Part shown: piece after piece, positions 14,653 to 22,026 of the stretch | Layout of the letters: each line of letters starts with the position of its first letter | Numbering within the stretch: the first letter of the stretch is position 1 | Origin: Lingula anatina | Lineage: Eukaryota > Brachiopoda > Lingulata > Lingulida > Lingulidae | DNA length: 64,000 nt | Direction of reading: 5' to 3' | NCBI RefSeq assembly: GCF_001039355.2 | Contig: NW_019775500.1 | Location: forward strand, 47,559-111,558 | Position numbers and translations under genes: made by a program | Notes under the pieces: generated by a model | What the model saw: the letters and a program-made list of their open reading frames with translations, nothing else | Database searches by the model: none | What the model was told of the DNA's origin: nothing

Positions 14653-16053
14653 GGGGGAGAGAGGAAAAACAGAAAAAATTAAAATCTTGTTTTTAATCAA
14701 AATATGTCGTTTTTTTCAGTGCTTTGAAAAGAAATGCCTCATTTCATAAGAAATGTAAAAACAGTTTGTTATGATCAAATACATTGACTACATTAGATAA
14801 TAAAGAATAATCATATCGGCAAGTAATTTTAATTGAAAGTTAAAAGTTAGTATATGAAATGACACGCTTCGATATTTATCTTTATTTATCACTCATTCGG
14901 AATATATAGGTCCATTTGAAGAAAAAAGAAAAGTGAAAAATGAAGTTAAAGATATATTCGTTAATTCTATTTTTTCTAAATCTCTAGTGACAAAAATTGA
15001 TAAATTTAGTTTTTGTGTAAATCGTGAAAAAAAAATTAATTCGTGCCTTGCTAGAATGGAGAAATTTTCTTATTTTGTAACAAACATGGTAAATTATATT
15101 TATCTAGGTACAATTATCAAAAGAAATTTGATCGACAATATACAACCAATTAAGCAAATTTGTCGCAGTAGTGAAATAAATAGCTTACGTTTCACTTGGG
15201 ACTGTAAAATGGTTGCTTGCTCTTTACCTTCAAATTAATTTTTTTAAGTGATATTGCCAGTTTCTTCGCCTATTTTTGGGTTTTAAGTTGCTTTTTTATT
15301 TATGTGATTATCAATAAAAAAAACGGGCAACTTTGCTAAGATGTACATTATTCACACCTTCGGTTACACGGACTTTTACTGTCGCTGTCCATTGTAGTTA
15401 GGCCTACAGGAGGCCATCCTGTAATAAACCGTCATATATCTATCATGATACAATATCTATTTGCTTTTGCAAATTTTGTACATAAAACGCAAATGATTAG
15501 TGTCAAATAGGCCTATAAGGAGTCTTGTCTATTCACTTGTGAATTATTATTTTCAGTATATAGGTACCGTACTTTCTAGGAAAACAGAAAAGTAAAAATG
15601 AAGTTAAGGATATTTTACCGAATTCTTCTTTTCATACATGTATATCTCTGGTGACAGAAACTAATAAATCTGGCCTTTTTTAACTAAATAATTGACATTT
15701 TTAAACGGGTTTTACACGATTTAGTTGTTAAGCTATTTCAAACAGCACAAAGGTGCAAAGCTCAATGTTAAAAGTTTTCAAAATAAAATTGGAAATACTC
15801 CAAAACTAGCATAAATACGCCTATATAGTTACTATTGAACTAGTATAGCAAACCAAATATTGGCAATGTTAAAGTGACCTTGAATTTGACCTTTGACCTA
15901 CTTTTCAATCGTGAACTGAATTTTGCCAATTTCACCTAGGGCTTTTCTAGCCCTTGTATCTGCAAAGCAGCAGAGATACACCCATAGTTACTACTGAATT
16001 TGAATAGCACATTATATAGTCGGAATATTAATATGACCTTGAAATTGACCTTC

Positions 16054-16086
<33 letters not shown>

Positions 16087-18084
16087 NNNNNNNNNNNNNN
16101 NNNNNNNNNNNNNNNNNNNNNNNNNNNNNNNNNNNNNNNNNNNNNNNNNNNNNNNNNNNNNNNNNNNNNNNNNNNNNNNNNNNNNNNNNNNNNNNNNNNN
16201 NNNNNNNNNNNNNNNNNNNNNNNNNNNNNNNNNNNNNNNNNNNNNNNNNNNNNNNNNNNNNNNNNNNNNNNNNNNNNNNNNNNNNNNNNNNNNNNNNNNN
16301 NNNNNNNNNNNNNNNNNNNNNNNNNNNNNNNNNNNNNNNNNNNNNNNNNNNNNNNNNNNNNNNNNNNNNNNNNNNNNNNNNNNNNNNNNNNNNNNNNNNN
16401 NNNNNNNNNNNNNNNNNNNNNNNNNNNNNNNNNNNNNNNNNNNNNNNNNNNNNNNNNNNNNNNNNNNNNNNNNNNNNNNNNNNNNNNNNNNNNNNNNNNN
16501 NNNNNNNNNNNNNNNNNNNNNNNNNNNNNNNNNNNNNNNNNNNNNNNNNNNNNNNNNNNNNNNNNNNNNNNNNNNNNNNNNNNNNNNNNNNNNNNNNNNN
16601 NNNNNNNNNNNNNNNNNNNNNNNNNNNNNNNNNNNNNNNNNNNNNNNNNNNNNNNNNNNNNNNNNNNNNNNNNNNNNNNNNNNNNNNNNNNNNNNNNNNN
16701 NNNNNNNNNNNNNNNNNNNNNNNNNNNNNNNNNNNNNNNNNNNNNNNNNNNNNNNNNNNNNNNNNTTTTTTTTTTTTTTTTTGCCATGAACTGTACTGTA
16801 AAATTATCTAGCCCTACTATCTCTAGCACTAGTAGAGATGCACACGTTTGATACCTGTATTGTGTAGCTTACAGTTATCACACCGTTTATTAAATCTACA
16901 TACTATGGGTATCTACTTATAAAAACAATTATAAAAGGGATTTACATGTACGGTGAGGTATCAAAATGTTGCCATGTGCTTCCCTAGTAGATCGAAGGGC
17001 ATTAGGTCATCAAAAACATGCAAGAACCTGTTTTGACGGTTTAAAGAGTGGTTTTCAAAAAGCAAATCATGTTCGGTTAATATTCATATTTCCATCGGGC
17101 ATTTTAAGTCCTTACTCTAATCAGCATACGTTGTCATTATCATTTTTTTCTTTACATAGTCTACTATAGAATTGGCCGTATGCTTTACACAGACGTTTTT
17201 GTGTTCACTGTCTGACAGGCACTTGCCCAATAAGCCCTAGGTTAGTTCTCAGTTCAGCAACAACATATATGTCTTTATTGCCTGCAGCAGTTGTAAGTTT
17301 GGGCGATGAAAATATATATTTAATAGGAGTGTGCTGGCATTGTAGTACCATGGTACGCAAAGATGTTGAAAACAGAATCTGCTTGGTTTGTCAATGCATA
17401 TTCCACGCGTCCTGCCATGACGCAATCATTGCTGACATAAATTAGCTGAGAATAACGCACTTGGCAACGTTTTTAATCAGGAAGAAGAAATTTTGTTTTC
17501 CTCTGTTATTTGTTTTTCTTGTGTTATTGAATGTATGATAAGGTAATAAATACATATAAACAGGAACAGAAAATAAAAATGGTAACATGGCGAGCTTGAG
17601 AATTCTGCCTTCAATTCTGCATGGTATTCCTCGATTCAAACTTTTTTTGCTTTCTGAATTCATTTAAACGTGAAGAAGGGAACAATTTGTCAAAATTAAT
17701 TTTTAAGTTATTGATTAGCTTTGATGATGTGCGGTTTAAATTAGGCATACACTGTTTACATAAGAACTAGTTATATACGTACTAAATGTTAAAAGAAAAA
17801 GATGCCCGAAAAGTCACAAAAGCTGAAAATCACATGAGCTGACAAAGGGATTCCAAAGTTGATCTTTTAAATACGCTTTATATTAATTTACTTATCTTCT
17901 TTTTAAAATTGGCAATGGTTTTCAAGGGCAAAAATTGAAAAGACAATCATAAATATTTGTAATAGACTAAAGTTCACCATACAGCAATGTTTTTCTTACC
18001 TTCTTGAGATTGCGATATCTCCAGAATACATCCTAGGATCACCAGGAGGCATAGGATCCCTTTATCTTTGAAGTTAGATCCCAT
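1..18084 (-). CDS. Gene 1: lectin-headed EB/EGF-like multi-module receptor, 3' end outside window
   Basis: Tandem paralogue of gene 2, read right to left. Seen: a signal-peptide exon (18000-18084), the end of a SUEL lectin domain (13750-13814) and 27 complete EB/EGF-like exons plus one cut by the window edge. Each module exon starts and ends in phase 1 and carries six cysteines in the order C-C-C-CxC-C, usually followed by a split Gly or Ser codon. Family knowledge: EB and EGF-like modules are extracellular disulfide-bonded units, and SUEL domains bind galactose or rhamnose. By analogy with gene 2 the missing 3' part should encode more modules, a transmembrane helix and a cytoplasmic tail, but none of that is in the window. 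Oddities: the first half of the lectin is not found (a single N at 13815 and a 679-bp gap lie in the region), and the last visible exon is preceded by a partial copy of itself. The ligand is unknown. Confidence 0.85.
107..158 (-). pseudogene. Partial duplicate of gene 1 module 28 exon start
   Basis: A second copy of the acceptor and first ~17 codons of module 28 (VPQRPLGAPC, CTPADVCED), 106 bp upstream in transcription. It runs on as RFAPC into intron-like sequence and no donor in phase 1 is evident, so I read it as a truncated duplicate exon, not a working one. Confidence 0.55.
493..627 (-). CDS. Gene 1 exon, module 27
   Basis: 45 codons; opens GAKGKLNAPC, closes EKQEVCG. The loop between Cys1 and Cys2 is long (LEAVKGEEK). 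Pairs with gene 2 module 24 (EAKGKLNTPC). Confidence 0.87.
879..1007 (-). CDS. Gene 1 exon, module 26
   Basis: 43 codons; opens VEKIPLNNYC, closes EQGGKCS. The core from QCLDGNAEC to the closing Cys is almost identical to gene 2 module 23, with a 60-bp DNA run unchanged (905-964). Confidence 0.9.
1175..1294 (-). CDS. Gene 1 exon, module 25
   Basis: 40 codons; opens EPLGELGQPC, closes EKNGQCG. Pairs with gene 2 module 22 (VPLGELGRTC). Confidence 0.87.
1586..1723 (-). CDS. Gene 1 exon, module 24
   Basis: 46 codons; opens GPDIPYGSRC, closes SGDQCS. The expanded Cys3-Cys4 loop (RRGDTAATL) is shared with gene 2 module 21, its partner. Confidence 0.87.
2051..2173 (-). CDS. Gene 1 exon, module 23
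   Basis: 41 codons; opens VSNGQILTPC, closes KNNVCS. Pairs with gene 2 module 20 (ASNGQVLTPC). Confidence 0.87.
2495..2620 (-). CDS. Gene 1 exon, module 22
   Basis: 42 codons; opens DPKKQLYSSC, closes SDNICS. Pairs with gene 2 module 19 (DRKNKLYSAC). Confidence 0.87.
2846..3011. mobile_element. MITE-like element, family A copy 1, with target duplication
   Basis: Perfect 11-bp terminal inverted repeats CAGGGGCGGAT and ATCCGCCCCTG, flanked by ACAAC on both sides (2841-2845 and 3012-3016). 166 bp, with no coding capacity of its own. Inside the intron between gene 1 modules 21 and 22. Confidence 0.85.
3102..3224 (-). CDS. Gene 1 exon, module 21
   Basis: 41 codons; opens APRGDLNGPC, closes KNGKCG. 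Shares GTCVCVETHFEK with gene 2 module 18. Confidence 0.88.
3557..3700 (-). CDS. Gene 1 exon, module 20
   Basis: 48 codons, one of the longest modules; opens VPLGELGEPC, closes TGPVCG. Extra residues lie in the Cys1-Cys2 and Cys5-Cys6 loops. Positional partner of gene 2 module 17. Confidence 0.87.
4035..4163 (-). CDS. Gene 1 exon, module 19
   Basis: 43 codons; opens EEGGKLGLQC, closes MNGQCG. Pairs with gene 2 module 16 (VLGGILGLLC). Confidence 0.87.
4468..4590 (-). CDS. Gene 1 exon, module 18
   Basis: 41 codons; opens ELKPGPGDRC, closes VDGNCG. Pairs with gene 2 module 15 (VLKPLPGERC); both continue with PGDVC. Confidence 0.87.
4845..4973 (-). CDS. Gene 1 exon, module 17
   Basis: 43 codons; opens GLRGGLNEPC, closes KFGNCG. 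Pairs with gene 2 module 14 (ELRGLVLKPC). Confidence 0.87.
5127..5232. repeat. Fold-back hairpin in gene 1 intron
   Basis: GTTTCACAAAAAAACTCAAGTCAG (5127-5150) pairs with the reverse-complementary stretch ending TTTTTTTTGTGAAAC (5203-5232). Further related inverted motifs (ACAAAATTTTTGGTC) occur up to 5440. Confidence 0.6.
5693..5821 (-). CDS. Gene 1 exon, module 16
   Basis: 43 codons; opens VLKKPINGSC, closes IQDQACS. Pairs with gene 2 module 13. Confidence 0.86.
6199..6330 (-). CDS. Gene 1 exon, module 15
   Basis: 44 codons; opens EERGKVDTPC, closes IGESCS. Pairs with gene 2 module 12 (DPRGFLDTPC). Confidence 0.86.
6661..6792 (-). CDS. Gene 1 exon, module 14
   Basis: 44 codons; opens VPNIPTKSSC, closes KDGQCS. 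Shares the insert SEDVCAD with gene 2 module 11. Confidence 0.87.
7047..7184 (-). CDS. Gene 1 exon, module 13 (no partner in gene 2)
   Basis: 46 codons; opens VPRGKLSKPC, closes KNNRCG. No matching exon exists between gene 2 modules 10 and 11. Confidence 0.87.
7498..7623 (-). CDS. Gene 1 exon, module 12 (no partner in gene 2)
   Basis: 42 codons; opens VAELQPGSSC, closes LTGQC and leaves a split T instead of the usual G or A, so the junction residue with module 13 becomes Leu. Confidence 0.85.
7817..7948 (-). CDS. Gene 1 exon, module 11
   Basis: 44 codons; opens VEKTGNGGQC, closes KNGNCG. Pairs with gene 2 module 10; both contain NAVCDQ. Confidence 0.87.
8192..8317 (-). CDS. Gene 1 exon, module 10
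   Basis: 42 codons; opens VQKPDVGGAC, closes SGRRCG. Pairs with gene 2 module 9 (DGPSYQC against PGPTYLC). Confidence 0.86.
8365..8397. repeat. Poly-A tract
   Basis: More than 30 consecutive A on the plus strand in the intron between gene 1 modules 9 and 10. Confidence 0.9.
8571..8690 (-). CDS. Gene 1 exon, module 9
   Basis: 40 codons; opens EPRFGIGAPC, closes LNERCG. Pairs with gene 2 module 8 (VPHFGLGAPC). Confidence 0.87.
8969..9091 (-). CDS. Gene 1 exon, module 8
   Basis: 41 codons; opens VRKVPTSGDC, closes LNNKCG. Probable partner of gene 2 module 7 (closes ENKCG). Confidence 0.86.
9612..9740 (-). CDS. Gene 1 exon, module 7
   Basis: 43 codons; opens APKIPINGVC, closes LMGKCG. The partner in gene 2 is uncertain (module 6 is closest by position). 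Confidence 0.86.
9980..10105 (-). CDS. Gene 1 exon, module 6
   Basis: 42 codons; opens VLKIPLNQRC, closes KNIKCG. Confidence 0.86.
10384..10506 (-). CDS. Gene 1 exon, module 5
   Basis: 41 codons; opens VAKLGLNDGC, closes KNGKCG. Resembles gene 2 module 5 (VPKLELKSKC, closes KENKCG). Confidence 0.87.
10748..10870 (-). CDS. Gene 1 exon, module 4
   Basis: 41 codons; opens GPSIPLGDRC, closes KSGRCG. Confidence 0.87.
11216..11341 (-). CDS. Gene 1 exon, module 3
   Basis: 42 codons; opens DYKIALGSRC, closes KAGMC with a split C base, giving Arg after the last Cys. Confidence 0.86.
11703..11825 (-). CDS. Gene 1 exon, module 2
   Basis: 41 codons; opens VPHIPLNGLC, closes KYGSCG. Resembles gene 2 module 2 (VPKILLNKPC). 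Confidence 0.87.
11826..13324. other. Long gene 1 intron (modules 1 to 2)
   Basis: About 1.5 kb without a recognisable exon on either strand. It holds a short (TA)n run near 12560-12580 and AT-rich sequence; I see no coding pattern. Confidence 0.6.
13325..13468 (-). CDS. Gene 1 exon, module 1
   Basis: 48 codons; opens GSRISLNQPC, closes GNPVCG. First EB-type module after the lectin, the same position as gene 2 module 1. Confidence 0.86.
13750..13814 (-). CDS. Gene 1 exon (partial), C-terminal part of SUEL lectin
   Basis: Reads DDVEILTNYLHLEYQC then LDRI, ending in a GTAAGT donor in phase 1. It matches the end of the gene 2 lectin (LDVLINYVHIEYTC). The match stops abruptly at an ambiguous base (N at 13815). 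The upstream sequence, in any frame, lacks the Cys-rich stretch expected of the domain, so the 5' limit is not a splice site. The exon is either broken or misassembled. Confidence 0.6.
14607..14646. repeat. (CA)n microsatellite
   Basis: Uninterrupted CA dinucleotides, followed by a G-run and AG-rich sequence. Confidence 0.9.
14917..15680. repeat. Two diverged copies of an element with coding-like reading
   Basis: Plus-strand segments 14917-15010 and 15586-15680 align. Read in frame they give KNEVKDIFVNS...SLVTKIDKF and KNEVKDILPNS...SLVTETNKS. The first copy stays open for about 100 codons (14933-15238). This looks like transposon debris; the family is not recognised. Confidence 0.4.
15800..16060. 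repeat. Tandem repeat of about 165 bp at the gap edge
   Basis: The units beginning near ATAGTTACTATTGAA and ATAGTTACTACTGAA, each ending in a GACCTTGAA(A/T)TTGACCTT block, occur twice before the poly-T and the Ns. Confidence 0.6.
16087..16765. other. Assembly gap (679 N)
   Basis: A run of N flanked by poly-T on both sides. It interrupts the tandem repeat region inside the first part of gene 1. Confidence 0.99.
17269..17445 (+). other. Small plus-strand ORF with PHD-like half zinc finger
   Basis: 58 codons. The reading frame is open upstream to a splice-acceptor-like CTGACAG at about 17217. Read from Met it contains CWHC, 12 residues, CLVC, four residues, H, two residues, C: the first six metal ligands of a PHD or related zinc finger. 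The stop follows ten codons later, so the last Cys pair is missing. It lies antisense inside the first intron of gene 1. It could be the last exon of an unrecognised gene or a fragment of a retroelement ORF; chance is also possible. Confidence 0.3.
18000..18084 (-). CDS. Gene 1 exon 1, start codon and signal peptide
   Basis: ATG at 18084-18082 begins MGSNFKDKGILCLLVILG, a classical signal-peptide core, and the exon ends SQSQE plus a split G before GTAAGA (phase 1). Gene 2 also ends its signal exon in QE at phase 1. The next exon must start in phase 1, as the lectin exons of genes 2 and 3 do. Confidence 0.8.
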
Positions 18085-21000
18085 CGTAAGTTCCACAGCA
18101 CATTGAAGCACAAATAAATGTATAAGTGTTACTTTATAAAATCACAGCTACACGCCTCACTGTCAGATCTGTGTTGCCGAACCTGCGGACACTCGATCTG
18201 AGAAAGAGGGGAGTTTTCCCCCAAGAAGTTATCACTCTTTCTGCTTAATTTCTTACAGCTAGGAACTATTTCTTGTACTGTAGAAGGGATCCACCCTTTT
18301 TACCAGGTGTCATCACCGATTAAGAATTTGTCAGGTAAGGTGCGTCTTCTCACCTGCCTGGTTGTCTGACCTGTGACAGAGTGGCACGAGTGATGTAAAG
18401 GTTTTGCCAAACTGGCCGCGTGCTGACAGCCAACCACGAGAACTTCCACGTGCGCACGCCCTACCGTGACGTGTAATTCATAACCTTTGATAAGCACGAC
18501 ACTTCAAGCAATTAACTTCGCCGCACTTTTTAGAAAAAAGACAGACTACAAGTCGAAGTTTGCTGAAGACTAGAGGCAAAAGTTTCCTGTGGTTCTCGTT
18601 GGGTGTAGGTCGTAATTTGTATGCGACACAGACGGCCGCAATGTTTTTGATCATATTAATTATTCTGTGCAATATTTCCCTTCGAGCTAAAAGGTTGTTA
18701 ATTTCATACACAGCTTCGCCTTCACTTGCTCAGCATGTAGATTTTCTTAATATTATTTGTTTGATTTTGGTGTAGATTTACATTGTTTGGTAGATCAGAT
18801 TTTTAAATCTTGATTTAACAATTTATAAAATTTAAAAAAAAGTGATTAAAGGCTTACAAACGACATTTTGGAGTTTAAATTTTTTATTTGCACTAATGTC
18901 TATCTCCAAGACGAGGCTCAGCATCAGAAACTTCGAACTCAAAAACGGGTTTATAGATATAATGTTGTCGACGGTTTGGGGTGTGGTACACCGTGGAGAC
19001 TGCGGTAAACGTGTTGAAAGTTTGTATACTTATATATTTAATTTTGCTACGTAGGCATAATGTATGCATTGGAATGTTAACTGTGGATCTGGCAAACGAA
19101 AATGCAAGGTGTGATAAATTTTAAATTTAACGCGTAAACTCGCACATTAGAAACAGAAACGTTTTATAGTTGAAAGTAATGCCCTATAAAAAAAATCATG
19201 ATTACGCGCTGTCTACTCGAATAAGTCCTGGGGGTGGGGGTTGGGGGAAGAAACTGGTTTTGTGTGCGTTTTACACATACAGTTGTTTTGGCAGTGAGTA
19301 GATACCACTTAGCAAATCATTGATCCCAAATTTATTAAGATCACGCAAAAGACAATAATTTAATGTATTTCAAAATTGAAAAACTTCAATAGATCAATTT
19401 ATTGCTTCTATAGACATACTTCTAGTTTTTTACGGGTTTCTCTTCGTATGAAACAAAGGAATAATTCATATAACGCATTTTATTCACAATTTTCTAAAGA
19501 TTACTCCAATGCGGACATAACTGCATTTAAAGAAATATAAATACACTTTTTAGGAAAATAGGATATTTTAAAAAAAGAAAGTGACAAAATTGCCCTTTTT
19601 ATTGCATCTGATCATCATCAGACTAAAACAGAACGCCAAGAAAGTTTCTAACCATCCAGATATTGCAAATATATAGCCATAACTCATATGTCAAAGCAAG
19701 TGCATGTAACCTATATAAAATATTCACGTTTTTCATAATTCAAATATCTAATTGTAGAGTAGCAAACCACAAGGCCATAGGCTTGAACTGTTTACCAACC
19801 AGGGAGGAAGAAGACGCTTCTGGCAGTGACCAAACTTGTTTTTGGAGATTTTGTAATGCAGATTAAAATAACTGGAGGATTTTAATACATTTGGTTTGTT
19901 AATATTAATCACGTGCATATTTCAAAGGTTACATGAAGATAATATCAAGAGTAAGGAATAACATTTAGCAACTCGGTTCTCATTAATACACAAGTCAAAG
20001 TCGCTGTTTTCTCGTCCCTAGGGTACATGGCTATCAATATCTTACGTATGTTAATAATATATCAGATTTGTTAATTAAATATTTTGAATATCATGTATAA
20101 TAAGTTTATTATTTTCAATCATAGGATCAATTTTACATGACATTAAAAAGAAAAATCATAATAACAAGAGATGACTTGAAATACAAAAACAAAAACAAAG
20201 AAATCTTTCGACATGAAAAAAGTTTTTTAAACATCTGATATTACAAACGTACTACACCTCGTCAATACTAAATCCACATCAAAGTGGCACCCATCATGAA
20301 TACATGTACCACTGGACTTCATTTAGCCAGCGGGGAAAGCATAGCCATGTTAAGGCCGCCATCTCAGACTGGAGTCTTCACAGTTGCCCCCCAGCCATTC
20401 TACGGCCCCAGGAATACCAACTGGGAGGTCAAGTGATTATACAGGATCTATCACCTTCCTCACTACAAACAGGTATCTATTTCTATTCTTTGTTGCTTAT
20501 TCTTAAAAATCATACTATAAATGATATTATGCTTTGATGAATACAATAAATATGTGAGTGCTACATAAATAACTAGAAAAGCACTCTGCGTAACCTCTGC
20601 CAATACATAAATTAAGTCATAGTTAATTAATAAATTAATGGATCATCACCAAAATCTTTTCATTTTTTCCTTTGTCCATTTTTGACTTAACCTGAAAATT
20701 TTATTAAATTGGTCCATTTATGATCTATTTTAAAAATTTAATTATTAAGTAATTTATTTGTTAATAAATGTATCAACACCAAAATCTAATCATTACTTTC
20801 TTGAGCCATTTGTGAACAATTTACTCAAAAACTATCGATTGCCACAGAAAAAGGTTATGAAAATATTACCTCCACGTTGTTGGAGGTAGTTATGACTAAA
20901 ATGCAAAGACAGGACTCTATTGCTGCAGCGTAAAAGAGAGTCGCTGTAGGACACTACTTGGTCATACAAGGTCACAAAGGTTAAAATTACCTTCAGTGAT

Positions 21001-21416
21001 GGAATCTTAATCAAATCTGGCATAATGACAAGCGTTTTGTAAGTAAATGGAATAACAACATACAGTCATGGATAACTCTTAGAACTATTTTTCTCTGAGC
21101 ATTTATAATATTTATTGTCACTGCACTTCACTCTAATTAAAAAGAAGGCTGGGTTAGGTAACATTAACCCTTTCACATACTTGTTAACAAGTAAAGAGGA
21201 CAGCTTAGTGAAAATGGAAATAGTTTGATAATTTATGTCAAAACTGAAAATCTTAACCTTAAAGCAAGTAAAGAAACAACCTTTTGGTTGTGTAAATCTT
21301 TAATCAACCCCAGATGTAATAGAAACACATGTAGGATATGTTAACAAATGACTCGTTTCATGACTGTTACACGTCAATCACCTATGGGCAGAACTGTTTA
21401 AATAATAAAGTACAGT
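18085..21416. other. Intergenic spacer between gene 2 (3' end) and gene 1 (5' end)
   Basis: About 3.3 kb that should contain the gene 1 promoter and the gene 2 3' UTR. No convincing gene was found. A GC-richer patch at about 20320-20470 stands out but lacks a clear protein match. The stretch 20580-21020 contains the inverted ACCTCCA/TGGAGGT motif and related AT-rich repeat sequence. Confidence 0.6.
21111..21116 (-). other. Candidate polyadenylation signal, gene 2
   Basis: AATAAA on the minus strand about 300 bp past the gene 2 stop codon. Position only; no transcript evidence. Confidence 0.4.
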
Positions 21417-22026
21417 TCAGTCACCTATAGGCATAACGGTGATCTCTCCATATGCACTTGGCCGATGACCAAGAACATTCATCATGGGTGTTGATGAGCT
21501 GGTGGTCAGTTTTGGTTTGTCCATCTCGGGCGAGTTGGGAGCTGTCTGGGCTTGGTCCTGACTCATGGACTCGAAGCGCTGCTGTTTCTGCAGGAAGGAG
21601 AGTCTGCGGGCCAAACTCAAAACAGTGCCACGCCTTTCATGCGGAGGAGGTGGAGGGGGGCGGGGAAATGTGGAGTTCATCTTTAACTGTTTAGGTTTAA
21701 CTGGTGGAGGCTGGGGGATGCTGTCCTTCTTAACTGGCTTTGGGGTGGAATGATCCTGGTGTTTGGGGTCATCTTGGTATTTAGAGTGGCCCCCCTCTCC
21801 TATGGCTGGCTGATATCCACTATCTGAGCTCTCGAAGACACTGCTCCCCATGCTGGGGATGTCCTGCCCATTGAGGTCCAGAATCTGGGGGAGGTCCGTA
21901 AGGTGGATGTTCTCAGAGCCTGCAAAGCTTGTGTTGCGGCTTTGGGGTATATAAAGATAGGACTGGTGACGTTGGTAGGCGAAGTCTGACATCTCGTGGT
22001 CTTTGTAGTGTTTTGTCAGTTGATGC
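21417..22026 (-). CDS. Gene 2 last exon, cytoplasmic tail
   Basis: 203 codons including the stop. Starts in phase 2 after the transmembrane exon (RHQLTKHYKDHE). It contains YLYIP (YxxI sorting-type motif), SSVFESSDSGYQ, a proline-rich region with runs PQPPPVKPK and PRPPPPPP that could bind SH3, WW or EVH1 domains, a basic RRLSFLQKQQRFESM segment with possible phosphoserine, and near the end SAYGEI, which fits the ITIM consensus [SIVL]xYxx[ILV]. Binding roles are inferred from motifs only. Confidence 0.85.

Larger units (their letters stand above)
13816..16086. other. Gene 1 intron region left of the gap; repeats, no exon found
   Basis: Searched for the missing first half of the lectin domain and found none. 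Contents include a 10-bp-arm hairpin near 13849-13872, a (CA)n tract at 14607-14646, two related AT-rich segments (about 14917-15010 and 15586-15680), and a repeat of about 165 bp carrying the motif GACCTTGAATTTGACCTTTG that runs into the assembly gap. Confidence 0.55.

Noticed and set aside
16000-16851. Long open frames across the gap on both strands
   Set aside because: They consist almost wholly of N and homopolymer T/A; no real coding evidence.
21452-21753. Plus-strand ORFs opposite the gene 2 tail exon
   Set aside because: The minus-strand reading joins the transmembrane exon in phase and has recognisable tail motifs.
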